From positions 1 to 20,895 of the forward strand of contig JACRFG010000066.1 in NCBI GenBank assembly GCA_016234345.1: a DNA stretch of 20,895 nt. Direction: 5' to 3'. Both the position numbers and the translations under genes were made by a program. Each line of letters opens with the position of its first letter. The first letter of the stretch is position 1. Source of the DNA: Candidatus Jorgensenbacteria bacterium (lineage in GTDB: Bacteria > Patescibacteriota > Minisyncoccia > UBA6257 > GWB1-50-10). The notes under the pieces were generated by a model. It did no database searches. It had not been told where the DNA came from and saw nothing but the letters and a program-made list of their open reading frames with translations. Shown here piece by piece: positions 1 through 7,386 of the stretch.

Positions 1-35
1 ATTGTGAGCGTTGCTATCAAGCTGAAGTAATATGA
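1..35 (+). CDS. C-terminal tail of an upstream Cys-rich zinc-ribbon protein (partial)
   Basis: Reading from base 3, the window opens with the ten codons CERCYQAEVI and a TGA stop at 33-35. This matches the C-terminus of the next gene (CESCYNTEIV) in length and in the C-x2-C-Y pattern. What is cut off at the window edge is therefore almost certainly a paralogue of the next gene ending in the same zinc ribbon. Its stop overlaps the next start in an ATGA junction (ATG at 32-34), so the two are probably translationally coupled. Only the tail is visible; the similarity of tails is seen directly, and paralogy of the whole proteins is inferred. Confidence 0.7.
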   Translation, partial: CERCYQAEVI

Positions 36-1774
36 TTTCAAAAACACCACAATTTGATAATGATCTTGATAAATATTTCGAGGATTTAGTGTTGGATACG
101 GATGGCGGTGTGTGGCGGACGTGCCGGCTTTCCGGTGAACAATTCTATATTCGACCCGAGGATGTAGATTTTTGCCGTAGAGTACGAGTACCGTTGCCCA
201 CATTATCTCCAAAGGAGAGAATTAGAAAGAAACTAGCTTTCCACAATTCTTATAACTTATTTAGAGTTACTTCATCTTTTTCCGATAAATCGATTGTTTC
301 TCAATATCCTCCTCATATGCCGTATCCAATTTTTGAGCATCAAATATGGTTTGGCGAAGAATGGGATCCGTTTAAATTCGGTATTGGCTATGAACATGGA
401 CGAGATTTTTTTACTCAATTTAAAGAACTACAGGCTAAGACGCCTCGACCAAGTTTGGATGTTGATAATACCAACGTGGAGAGCGATTACACGAATTGGT
501 CGGTGCGGTTGAAACGGTGTTATTTGGTTTTTGATTCGTGGCAAGCCGAAGACAGCGCGTACGGCATTGCTATTGATGATTCGAAAAATTGTTTTGATTG
601 TTTTACTACTTATAATTCGGACAGATGTTATGACTGTTTTGAGGCCACGAATATGTATCAGTGTTTCTTTTCGGAATATTCCAATGATTGTTTGGATTCC
701 TCTTTTCTTTTTGATTGCCGCAATTGCCGCAATTGTTTTATGTGTACGAATTTGAGGCATAAGAAATACTATTTTTTGAACAAACCATACACGAAAGAGC
801 AGTATGAAGAAAAGATCAGGCAATATAATATAGGAAACATTGATGTTCTGCGTGAATTACAGAAACAGTTTGATGCCTTAAAAAAACAGGCGATATATAA
901 GGAAAATCATAACGAACGGTCAGTAAATAGCTCCGGCGATTATTTGAAGAACAGCAAGAATTGCCATGCATGTTTTTATGCCCTCGAGTCAGAAAACAAT
1001 GCCTATTCTATTGGCGGTCTAAAAATTAAAGATGCGTATGATTCTTTTGGCGGCGCCGAGTCGGAATTTATCTATGATTCCCATGGCGGTATTCGGAGTT
1101 ATGGTCTTAAGTTTTCCTTTAATATCAGAGAATCGCGCAATTTGGAATATTGCGATTTAATGGTTAATTGTCATGATTGTTTTGGTTGCATAGGCCTGAA
1201 AAACAAATCATTTTGCATACTTAATAAGCAATATACGGAAAATGAATATTGGCAGGTTGTTGATGAAATTAAGGCGAGCATGCTTAAATGTGAGGAATAT
1301 GGAGAGTTTTTTCCTCAATCAATATGTCCCATTCCGTACAATATTTCGGTGGCTACTTCATATAAAGGTTACGATGATATAGATTTCGCGAAGCGCTACG
1401 GTTATTGGATTCAGGAAGTTCCGGATACATTACAGGACGTTCAGGGTTCGGTAGTAAGTTCTCGTGATTTACCCAAAGATATTCGCGAAGTTGACGATTC
1501 TCTATTGAACAAAATTGTTTTTGACGAAGAGAATAAAAAGCAATTTCGTTTTGTAAAAGCCGAACTGGATTTTTATCGCAAATTTAATCTGCCTTTGCCG
1601 CGGGAGCACCCAACTATTCGTTTAAGGCAAAAGCGTAAAAAATTCGGCACCATCATACTTGATTTCCATGAACGCAAGTGCTTTAAATGTAAAAAATCGA
1701 TTAATTCGATATATATGCCGTCTTATCCCGAAAAAGTATATTGCGAATCTTGTTATAATACAGAGATTGTTTAG
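32..1774 (+). CDS. Cys-rich zinc-ribbon protein of CPR type, function unknown
   Basis: 580 residues, no signal peptide or membrane segment. An N-terminal module (about 37-107) has the FYI..ED.DF....VPLP pattern followed by a W-F-x6-DP stretch. A Cys-rich region (about 187-240) carries many C-x2-C and N-C pairs and ends in a CF.C..L..K....LNK.YT...Y motif (230-258). A second copy of that motif lies at 378-406. A C-terminal module (504-574) repeats the N-terminal one and carries two C-x2-C pairs (C550/C553 and C571/C574), a likely zinc ribbon. The N-terminal copy has lost all four Cys. The short Cys/Asn-rich repeats could form a beta-solenoid, which is inference. I recognise the family as common in Parcubacteria, where members are usually left hypothetical or oddly labelled CaiB/BaiF-like. 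The biochemical role is unknown. The ATG overlaps the stop of an apparent paralogue. No Shine-Dalgarno is visible. Confidence 0.75.
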   Translation: MISKTPQFDNDLDKYFEDLVLDTDGGVWRTCRLSGEQFYIRPEDVDFCRRVRVPLPTLSPKERIRKKLAFHNSYNLFRVTSSFSDKSIVSQYPPHMPYPIFEHQIWFGEEWDPFKFGIGYEHGRDFFTQFKELQAKTPRPSLDVDNTNVESDYTNWSVRLKRCYLVFDSWQAEDSAYGIAIDDSKNCFDCFTTYNSDRCYDCFEATNMYQCFFSEYSNDCLDSSFLFDCRNCRNCFMCTNLRHKKYYFLNKPYTKEQYEEKIRQYNIGNIDVLRELQKQFDALKKQAIYKENHNERSVNSSGDYLKNSKNCHACFYALESENNAYSIGGLKIKDAYDSFGGAESEFIYDSHGGIRSYGLKFSFNIRESRNLEYCDLMVNCHDCFGCIGLKNKSFCILNKQYTENEYWQVVDEIKASMLKCEEYGEFFPQSICPIPYNISVATSYKGYDDIDFAKRYGYWIQEVPDTLQDVQGSVVSSRDLPKDIREVDDSLLNKIVFDEENKKQFRFVKAELDFYRKFNLPLPREHPTIRLRQKRKKFGTIILDFHERKCFKCKKSINSIYMPSYPEKVYCESCYNTEIV

Positions 1775-1793
1775 ATGTAAATCGTGTTACAAT
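1767..1793 (+). promoter_or_regulatory. Candidate promoter for the aminopeptidase gene
   Basis: An extended -10 (TG-T-TACAAT, hexamer 1788-1793) lies 15 bases after a weak -35 (TTGTTT, 1767-1772). The predicted transcription start, near 1800, leaves a leader of only about 5 bases before the ATG at 1805. The GTG at 1784 would lie upstream of this transcript, which supports the ATG. A second extended -10-like string (TG-T-TATAAT, 1751-1759) lies inside the end of the previous gene. Confidence 0.4.
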
Positions 1794-1804
1794 ACTTAAA
1801 TATT

Positions 1805-3295
1805 ATGAAAATAAAAGTTACTCAAAAGTTACTTCCTTATTTCACGCCGGTGTTAGTCATTAAAGAAGGTGAATCTATCGAACGTCATTCGTTGTTTCAA
1901 AAACTGCCCTTAACCGATAAGCATCACCTAAAGGCATTCGTTAAACACGCATCGATTCGGAGTGATGCCAACCATGTTGTATTTTTGCCTAGCGGTGTCG
2001 CGGCTTTGGTTTTAGGCGTGGTTAAAAAATCAAAATTCACTCATCGCAAATCGATGCTTTTGATGCGTCGGATTGTAGCAGTTGGACGTAAAGAAAGACA
2101 ATCAGGATTGACCTTAGATATCAATGATTTCGTTGCGGTTGATCGAAAAATGCATTTAGAGGCGCTTTCTGAGATTTTAGCCACACAGTGCGTAATGGCT
2201 AATTTTGATTTTGTGCAATATAAAACACCGCCGAGGGATGGTTGGTTTTTTGTTGATCAAATCTCGGTTTTTGCGAATGGGTCATTTTCGAATAAGCTTG
2301 GAGCTGCACTTGAACGCGGCAAAATCATTGGTGAAGAGATCAATCAAGCCCGAATTCTTTCGAACACCCCCGGTGGTGATATGACACCCCAAAAACTCGG
2401 GGAGGCAGCGGTCTTGGCCGGTCGGAGAACCGGATTTAGAGTGAAAATCTTAAAAGAACAGGATTTAAGAAAATTAAAAATGGGAGGCATCTTAGGTGTT
2501 TCCAAGGGTTCATCCGAAAAGCCCAGATTCATTATTATGGAATATCTTAAGGGTATGCGGAGTGAAAGACCGGTAGTAATTGTTGGTAAGGGAGTAACTT
2601 TTGATACCGGTGGATTGAACCTAAAACCAACCGATAGTATCTACGAAATGCATATGGATATGTCTGGTGGTGCGGCAACAATACACATAATGTCATCCTT
2701 GGCACGGCTTAAAGTTAAAAAAAATATAATAGGTCTTGTGCCGGCCGTGGAAAACATGCCGTCCGGGTCAAGTTATCGGCCGGGTGATGTTCTAAAAACT
2801 ATGTCTGGAAAAACTATTGAAGTGCTGAATACCGATGCCGAGGGCAGGATCATACTCGCCGATGCTTTGACTTATGCGAATCGGTACAAACCAAAATTAG
2901 TCGTTGATATTGCAACGCTTACTGGCGCGGCGATTGTGGCCTTGGGTTACAGAGCTTCGGCGTTTTTTTCTAACAGTGAAGAAGTCGGTAAGCGTTTGTG
3001 TGAGAGCGGAGAAATAGTCGGTGATTTAATATGGCCCTTGCCTCTTTGGGAAGAATATGAAGATGATGTGAAAGGTACGTTTGGAGATGTGGCTAACACC
3101 GGAAAGACTCGTTACGGCGGTGCAATTAACGGGGCGGTTTTTCTTTGGCAATTTATTAAAGATATTGGTTCTCCGTCATGGGTTCATCTTGATATTGCTC
3201 CTCGCATGACATCAATAGACGGAGAGTATCTGACTAAAGGCGCTCTTGGGGCTTCTGTTGGTCTTCTTGTACATTTTATAAGATTCCGAAATTAG
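1805..3295 (+). CDS. pepA: Leucyl aminopeptidase, M17 family
   Basis: Cytosolic two-metal aminopeptidase that removes N-terminal residues from peptides; 496 residues from this start, close to E. coli PepA (503). The diagnostic motifs are all present: GKGVTFDTGG (metal ligands K262, D267), a catalytic Lys at K274, HMDMSGGAA (D285) and NTDAEGR (D344, E346, catalytic R348), followed by DIATLTGA. The N-terminal domain is divergent, as usual for the family. An in-frame GTG at 1784 would add seven residues, but a -10-like box covers 1788-1793, so ATG 1805 is preferred. No Shine-Dalgarno is seen. Its likely role is recycling of peptides to free amino acids, which suits an organism that imports amino acids. 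The leucine preference is by family name only. Confidence 0.93.
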   Translation: MKIKVTQKLLPYFTPVLVIKEGESIERHSLFQKLPLTDKHHLKAFVKHASIRSDANHVVFLPSGVAALVLGVVKKSKFTHRKSMLLMRRIVAVGRKERQSGLTLDINDFVAVDRKMHLEALSEILATQCVMANFDFVQYKTPPRDGWFFVDQISVFANGSFSNKLGAALERGKIIGEEINQARILSNTPGGDMTPQKLGEAAVLAGRRTGFRVKILKEQDLRKLKMGGILGVSKGSSEKPRFIIMEYLKGMRSERPVVIVGKGVTFDTGGLNLKPTDSIYEMHMDMSGGAATIHIMSSLARLKVKKNIIGLVPAVENMPSGSSYRPGDVLKTMSGKTIEVLNTDAEGRIILADALTYANRYKPKLVVDIATLTGAAIVALGYRASAFFSNSEEVGKRLCESGEIVGDLIWPLPLWEEYEDDVKGTFGDVANTGKTRYGGAINGAVFLWQFIKDIGSPSWVHLDIAPRMTSIDGEYLTKGALGASVGLLVHFIRFRN

Positions 3296-3298
3296 AGT

Positions 3299-3327
3299 TT
3301 GTTTCGGTATTTGTATAGATGTATACT
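3299..3327 (+). promoter_or_regulatory. Sigma70-type promoter for the FtsA/PilM-like gene
   Basis: TTGTTT (3299-3304), 17 bases, TATACT (3322-3327). The expected transcription start, about 3334, falls on or next to the two candidate GTG starts (3333 and 3339), so the message would have almost no leader. Confidence 0.5.
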
Positions 3328-3332
3328 ATAAA

Positions 3333-4496
3333 GTGCAAGTGTCCATTCGATTTATCCATAAACTATGGAGCTTATTACAACATAAGCAGGAACGTTGCGT
3401 GGTTATCGAAGAAGCTCATGATGGTTTTGAAATAACTCATGCATCAATCAACCATTTGGATAAAAGAGTCCAAATCGAAAAGAGACGATATGTCCGTAAT
3501 TTTAATCAATTAGGACGTTTTTTAATCGCCCCCGATCGGCTTATCGTCGGTTTAAGTTCTCATAATGCCACTACCATCGAAAGCACAGTCAATCTCAAAA
3601 GATTTGATCCTAAGGCTGTTCTTGATGAGGCCGAACTAGACTCTCTTATTTTTCGCAGTCTCTGGGAATTTTTGAATCATTATCGTACATGGGCGGCAAA
3701 AAAAATGGGTATACCGGAAATGGAATTGGTTCTTTCGGGCGTTGAGGTTACGGATGTAAGACTGGGGCCTCACCGGGTTTTTAACCCCTTGGGCTTTAGC
3801 GGCCGCGATTTCTTGTTAAGACTGAGAGGTACTTTCGTCGCTCGTAAATTTATTAACTCTATAGAACGTTTAAGACGATGGGCACATGACACTATTATTG
3901 TAGAAGGTGAAAGTGTTTTAACGGCTGCCATTGCCGCGCTTAATGACTTGGTGGTTCATGCGACTCATGAGTCTACCAGGATTTTTGCCGCTCGTGATTA
4001 CGAACAACTTTTTCTAAAAGAATATCCGTGGGGGTTCGGTCATATTGTACGCGCTGTCGCTAAAAATTTTTCGGTTGACGATGAAGTGGCCCGTCGAATA
4101 ATTGATCGCTATTCTCATCATTATGTTTCGCCACGTATTCGGCGTTTGACCGAAAAGATATTACGAGAAGAAATCAATTCTCTTTTTACGATGATTGCTC
4201 CGATTTCTAGGGGGGTTAGAGATAATCAGCCATTAACGCATTTCTATTTCCGTTTTCCTATTCCTTCAATTGTCGAATCGTGGTTAAATAAACCATATGC
4301 TCGTTTAGCTGTCTTTGACGAACGTTTAAAGTCCCAAGGTTTTACACTCGATGTTTCTAAAGATGTTGCTGGATTTTCGCCTAAGGTTCACCAAAGCACT
4401 CTCGCTCTTTTGTTTCAGAGCGTTCCGCGAGCTCAGTATGAATTCTTAAATCAATTCCTCAAGCGACGGGCTCGATGGCTTATCGCGCATTCTTAA
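3333..4496 (+). CDS. FtsA/PilM-like actin-fold protein (putative)
   Basis: 387 residues, no membrane segment, Arg/Lys-rich. I place it from memory with CPR proteins that have an FtsA/SHS2 or PilM-like fold. The supporting stretch is about residues 100-165: an acidic helix, then MELVLSGVEVTDVRLGPHRV and a NPLGFSG turn, which resembles the conserved core of that group. A classical actin-type phosphate loop (DxGTT) is not obvious, so nucleotide binding is uncertain. Starts are GTG at 3333 or 3339; the promoter position slightly favours 3339. It is separated by three bases from the single-pass membrane protein that follows. Soluble actin-fold protein plus membrane partner resembles PilM-PilN or FtsA-type pairings. 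This is the least certain of the named families here. Confidence 0.5.
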   Translation: MQVSIRFIHKLWSLLQHKQERCVVIEEAHDGFEITHASINHLDKRVQIEKRRYVRNFNQLGRFLIAPDRLIVGLSSHNATTIESTVNLKRFDPKAVLDEAELDSLIFRSLWEFLNHYRTWAAKKMGIPEMELVLSGVEVTDVRLGPHRVFNPLGFSGRDFLLRLRGTFVARKFINSIERLRRWAHDTIIVEGESVLTAAIAALNDLVVHATHESTRIFAARDYEQLFLKEYPWGFGHIVRAVAKNFSVDDEVARRIIDRYSHHYVSPRIRRLTEKILREEINSLFTMIAPISRGVRDNQPLTHFYFRFPIPSIVESWLNKPYARLAVFDERLKSQGFTLDVSKDVAGFSPKVHQSTLALLFQSVPRAQYEFLNQFLKRRARWLIAHS

Positions 4497-4499
4497 TTT

Positions 4500-6104
4500 A
4501 TGGTTATTTTGGAAAAAAAGATTTTTCTTGATAAACAGGATACTGTTGCGGTAGCTGTAGACCGTATAATTGATTCGTCGGCGGGACGCGTTGTTGTAAA
4601 TATTCCCCGTGATTCTGTTATTGGATCGTCGTCGAATAATTTTCGTATTTTAAAACGTGAAAGTGAGACAGCTGGTAAGGAATTGATGGTGGAGTCGGTT
4701 GATGATCATATTCTTGAACTTGCCGCTCTCGCAAAAATAAAAGCTGTTAATCCCATTTTCCGGATTAGAGAGCGGGCGGTATCTGATATTTTGCCGCGTT
4801 CATCAACCCATCCAGCTATAAAAAACAACAAGATAATTGAAACGATTGATCAAGAAAAGATAGTCGAGGTTAAGCATACGCCAAAACTTAAAAAGCAAAA
4901 AACAGAATCATTACCTAAAATTCATTTCGGTGAGCCGAAAATTCATAGGCCTAAACGTTTCTTTTTTTTGTTAATAGCAGTGATCATTGGAAGTACGTTG
5001 ATTAGCGGTTGTTACATATTAGCTGTTTACGCATTGCCTCGGGCTACTATTACTGTTGTTTTGAAGAAAGAGATAGCTGTTGTCGATCACTTGGTGCAAG
5101 TGGATAGCCGTGTTTCCTCGGTTAATTTGGGTAACGGCAAAATTGTAGTTCCTGGTGAACTTTCTATCGCTAAACGCAACCTAGAACTGTCTTTTACTGC
5201 GCACGGTAAAGAGCAGATTTCTATGAAAGCCGGGGGCAAACTCACGGTTTATAATGCCTATAGTTCCGAATTACAGACCCTTGTTGCGTCAACTCGGTTT
5301 GAATCGCCTGATGGTAAAACTTTCCGGTTGGAAAAACGGACGACTATCCCAGGCGCTCAAATAGTGAGTGGTCGTATCGAACCATCGAAGATAGATGTTG
5401 TTGTAACAGCTGATGAGGCAGGTGATATGTATAACCTGGAACCAATGAAAGGTTGGAAGATACCCGGTTTTAAGGGCACGCCAAAATTTGAAGGTTTTTA
5501 TGCGGAATCTGTGGAATCTATGAAAGGAGGTTTTGTGGGAGAAAAGTTAGTGCCAACGAAAGAAGATATAGATATCGCTAAAGCCGATATGGAACGTAAA
5601 CTTAAAGATGCCGCTGCCGCACAGTTGCTTATAGTACTCTCCGAACGGTTAAAATTAATTGATGGGGCTGAGCGTTTTATAATGCTTAAGGATGATATTC
5701 AAACGGATACTAAAGACGCTACTAAATTTAGCATGTTTGGAGAGGGTGAATTGCGTTACATCTTTTTTGATGATCAGGTGTTTCAAGATGCGGTTGTTCG
5801 TAAAGTACAACCAGAAAATGCATTGGATTTTTCAGTAAAGACGCGTTCATTGCGTTATGGAGGCGTTTCTGATGTTGATTTTGACCGTGGAGTTATGACT
5901 GTAGGTGTTACCGGTTCTGTTGTTTTTGTGCCTCCTTTTGACACGGAAAGCTTTAAAGTAAATCTTTTGGGTGACAATGAAGAAAATTTAAGGTCCCGTG
6001 CTCTTTCGCTGGCCGGTGTGGATGGTATCCGCATTTCTCTTTGGCCTTTTTGGGTGACCTGGATTCCACGAGATTCAAAAAGGGTTAAAATTATTGTGGA
6101 GTAA
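4500..6104 (+). CDS. Single-pass membrane protein, CPR 'baseplate J-like' family
   Basis: 534 residues. The N-terminal cytosolic part (about 1-85) looks like a small alpha/beta domain: a hydrophobic strand, RVVVNIPRDS, then an F-R-I-L-K-R-E-S-E-T-A-G-K helix. A basic linker (about 100-152) precedes one transmembrane segment (about 154-178, FFFLLIAVIIGSTLISG). A long extracytoplasmic part begins with the LPRATITV signature. Around 317-350 it has W-K-I-PGFKGTP, a Y-A-E-S motif and GGF.G, and it ends in a GVDGIRISLWPFW-type segment. These match a family I know from many Parcubacteria, usually labelled 'baseplate J-like' or hypothetical. There is no evidence of a phage here, so an envelope or surface-assembly role with the preceding FtsA/PilM-like protein is likelier. 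The function is not established. Confidence 0.6.
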   Translation: MVILEKKIFLDKQDTVAVAVDRIIDSSAGRVVVNIPRDSVIGSSSNNFRILKRESETAGKELMVESVDDHILELAALAKIKAVNPIFRIRERAVSDILPRSSTHPAIKNNKIIETIDQEKIVEVKHTPKLKKQKTESLPKIHFGEPKIHRPKRFFFLLIAVIIGSTLISGCYILAVYALPRATITVVLKKEIAVVDHLVQVDSRVSSVNLGNGKIVVPGELSIAKRNLELSFTAHGKEQISMKAGGKLTVYNAYSSELQTLVASTRFESPDGKTFRLEKRTTIPGAQIVSGRIEPSKIDVVVTADEAGDMYNLEPMKGWKIPGFKGTPKFEGFYAESVESMKGGFVGEKLVPTKEDIDIAKADMERKLKDAAAAQLLIVLSERLKLIDGAERFIMLKDDIQTDTKDATKFSMFGEGELRYIFFDDQVFQDAVVRKVQPENALDFSVKTRSLRYGGVSDVDFDRGVMTVGVTGSVVFVPPFDTESFKVNLLGDNEENLRSRALSLAGVDGIRISLWPFWVTWIPRDSKRVKIIVE

Positions 6105-6110
6105 GGGGGA

Positions 6111-6140
6111 TTGACTTACCGTAAGAGTCTTCTATATAAT
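6111..6140 (+). promoter_or_regulatory. Strong promoter of the ribosomal protein operon
   Basis: TTGACT (6111-6116), 18-base spacer, TATAAT (6135-6140). This is one of the closest matches to the sigma70 consensus in the window, and it sits just upstream of infA. The predicted start near 6147 gives a leader of about 20 bases with no Shine-Dalgarno. Confidence 0.8.
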
Positions 6141-6166
6141 TGATCCGTTTACTCATATCATATTCA

Positions 6167-6394
6167 ATGGCTACAGGTTCGGAAGTTCAGAAGATAGAAG
6201 GTATTGTTCTTGAGGCGTTGCCGGGGTTACTTTTCCGGGTGGCGCTTGGGGCACAAGAAAGCGGACATGAAATCTTGGCACATCTTGGCGGTAAGCTAAA
6301 ACTTAACCGTATAAGAGTTATTCCGGGAGATCGTGTAGTCGTTGAGATGACTCGATATGACGATCGTCGGGGAAGAATCGTGAGGCGGTTATAG
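6167..6394 (+). CDS. infA: Translation initiation factor IF-1
   Basis: 75 residues, a single S1/OB-fold domain that binds the ribosomal A site during initiation. Conserved elements include EG.VLEALPG..FRV, H.ILAHL.GKLK, IRVIPGD.V.VE and the GRIVRR end. The loop after FRVAL is a few residues longer than usual (GAQESGHE). A TTG at 6140 would extend the frame by nine residues, but it lies inside the -10 box, so ATG 6167 is the start. First gene of the ribosomal operon, in the standard order infA-rpmJ-rpsM. Confidence 0.95.
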   Translation: MATGSEVQKIEGIVLEALPGLLFRVALGAQESGHEILAHLGGKLKLNRIRVIPGDRVVVEMTRYDDRRGRIVRRL

Positions 6395-6406
6395 ATTTTT
6401 GCATTT

Positions 6407-6520
6407 ATGAAAGTTCGTGCATCGGTAAAAAAAATTTGTATGAAATGTAAAACCGTCCGTCGTAAAGGACGGCTCTATGTCATTTGTACAAATGCCAAAC
6501 ATAAACAACGGCAAGGTTAA
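6407..6520 (+). CDS. rpmJ: 50S ribosomal protein L36
   Basis: A 37-codon ORF, the usual length for L36: MKVRASVKKICMKCKTVRRK at the N-terminus and KHKQRQG at the end. The zinc knuckle is complete (C11, C14, C27, H32). It lies between infA (12 bases upstream) and rpsM (9 bases downstream), the canonical location. The start context is A/T-rich with no Shine-Dalgarno. Confidence 0.97.
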   Translation: MKVRASVKKICMKCKTVRRKGRLYVICTNAKHKQRQG

Positions 6521-6529
6521 TATAATTTT

Positions 6530-6913
6530 ATGAGAATTGTAGGAATAAATATTCCTGATAACAAACGAATAGAGATAGCATTGATGTATGTCTATGGCAT
6601 AGGGCGATCTCTTGCCGGCCGTATTTTAAAGACCGCTGAAATTGATTTTGGAAAATTAGCTAAGGACCTGTCTTCAGCTGAGGTTAACCGTATCCAATCA
6701 ACAATTGAAAAGAATTATAAAGTTGAAGGAGAACTTCGGCAGGTTATCAAACAGAATATTAATCGATTGAAAGAAATAAAAGCTTATCGTGGCGTCCGTC
6801 ATGTGAAACGATTGCCGGTTCGCGGTCAACGGACGCGTACTAACTCACGTACCATTCGTGGTAATGTACGTAAAACAGCAGGTAGTGGTCGGCGAAAGGT
6901 TGAATTGAAGTAA
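6530..6913 (+). CDS. rpsM: 30S ribosomal protein S13
   Basis: 127 residues. The N-terminal MRIVGINIPDNKRIEIAL, the YGIG helix-hairpin-helix turn, the RGVRH stretch and the RGQRTRTN basic tail are all standard S13 features. It sits in the small-subunit head, touching the tRNA P site and the bridge to the large subunit. Its place between rpmJ and rpsK is canonical. A TATAAT string at 6521-6526 immediately before the start is probably just A/T-rich start context. Confidence 0.97.
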   Translation: MRIVGINIPDNKRIEIALMYVYGIGRSLAGRILKTAEIDFGKLAKDLSSAEVNRIQSTIEKNYKVEGELRQVIKQNINRLKEIKAYRGVRHVKRLPVRGQRTRTNSRTIRGNVRKTAGSGRRKVELK

Positions 6914-6925
6914 AGCTTATAATTT

Positions 6926-7381
6926 ATGGGAAAGAAAAAAGTTATCCAAAAAACCCAAGAAGAACTTATTAAAGAATCTGAAGCCGTTTCGGATACAGTA
7001 GCACGGAAGACCGGTGAAGCAGGAACTAAGCAGCGCGTAGATAATGGGCGTGTATATATTCATGCTTCGTATAATAATACCTTGATTACGGTCACTGATT
7101 ATAAAGGTAATGTTGTGACGTGGATGTCAGCTGGTTCGTTGGGATTTTCTGGACCCAAGAAAGCAACCCCCTTTGCCGCTTCGAGAGTAGCCGAAGCGGT
7201 CGTGGAGAAGGTTAAGAAATCCGGACCATTCAACGTCGAAGTATTAATTAGGGGAGTCGGTAAGGGTCGAGATTCGGCGGTACGAACTTTGGCTAGCAAA
7301 GGTTTGAATATTTTAGCCATTAGAGACGTAACTCCGGTTCCACATAACGGGCCGCGTCCACCGAAAGTGCGAAGGGTGTAA
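6926..7381 (+). CDS. rpsK: 30S ribosomal protein S11
   Basis: 151 residues. The S11 core begins near residue 38 (GRVYIHASYNNTLITVTD) and continues through W.SAGSLGF.G.KKATPFAA to GVGKGRDSAVRTLA and the C-terminal PHNG.RPPK.RRV. The usual Cys of PHNGCRPPK is a Pro here. About 35 charged residues precede the core, a longer N-terminal tail than in E. coli (129 residues). It lines the mRNA exit platform of the 30S subunit. There is no Shine-Dalgarno; the ATG follows a TATAATTT stretch. Confidence 0.96.
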   Translation: MGKKKVIQKTQEELIKESEAVSDTVARKTGEAGTKQRVDNGRVYIHASYNNTLITVTDYKGNVVTWMSAGSLGFSGPKKATPFAASRVAEAVVEKVKKSGPFNVEVLIRGVGKGRDSAVRTLASKGLNILAIRDVTPVPHNGPRPPKVRRV

Positions 7382-7386
7382 TTATT

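Noticed and set aside
428..823. 131-residue minus-strand ORF opposite the Cys-rich gene
   Set aside because: Low-complexity Ile/Arg-rich translation caused by the antisense of Cys/Asp/Phe codons; no start signals and fully covered by a well-supported gene.
4500..6104. Phage or contractile-injection baseplate gene
   Set aside because: No tail, sheath, spike or phage structural genes nearby; the membrane segment and CPR-family motifs point to a cellular envelope protein.
6140..6166. TTG start extending IF-1 by nine residues
   Set aside because: The TTG overlaps the last base of the -10 box and would not be in the transcript; ATG 6167 gives the standard N-terminus.
6521..6526. TATAAT before rpsM (and a similar one at 6918-6923 before rpsK) as internal promoters
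   Set aside because: They end only two or three bases before the ATG, so transcripts would start inside the codons; more likely A/T-rich start context.
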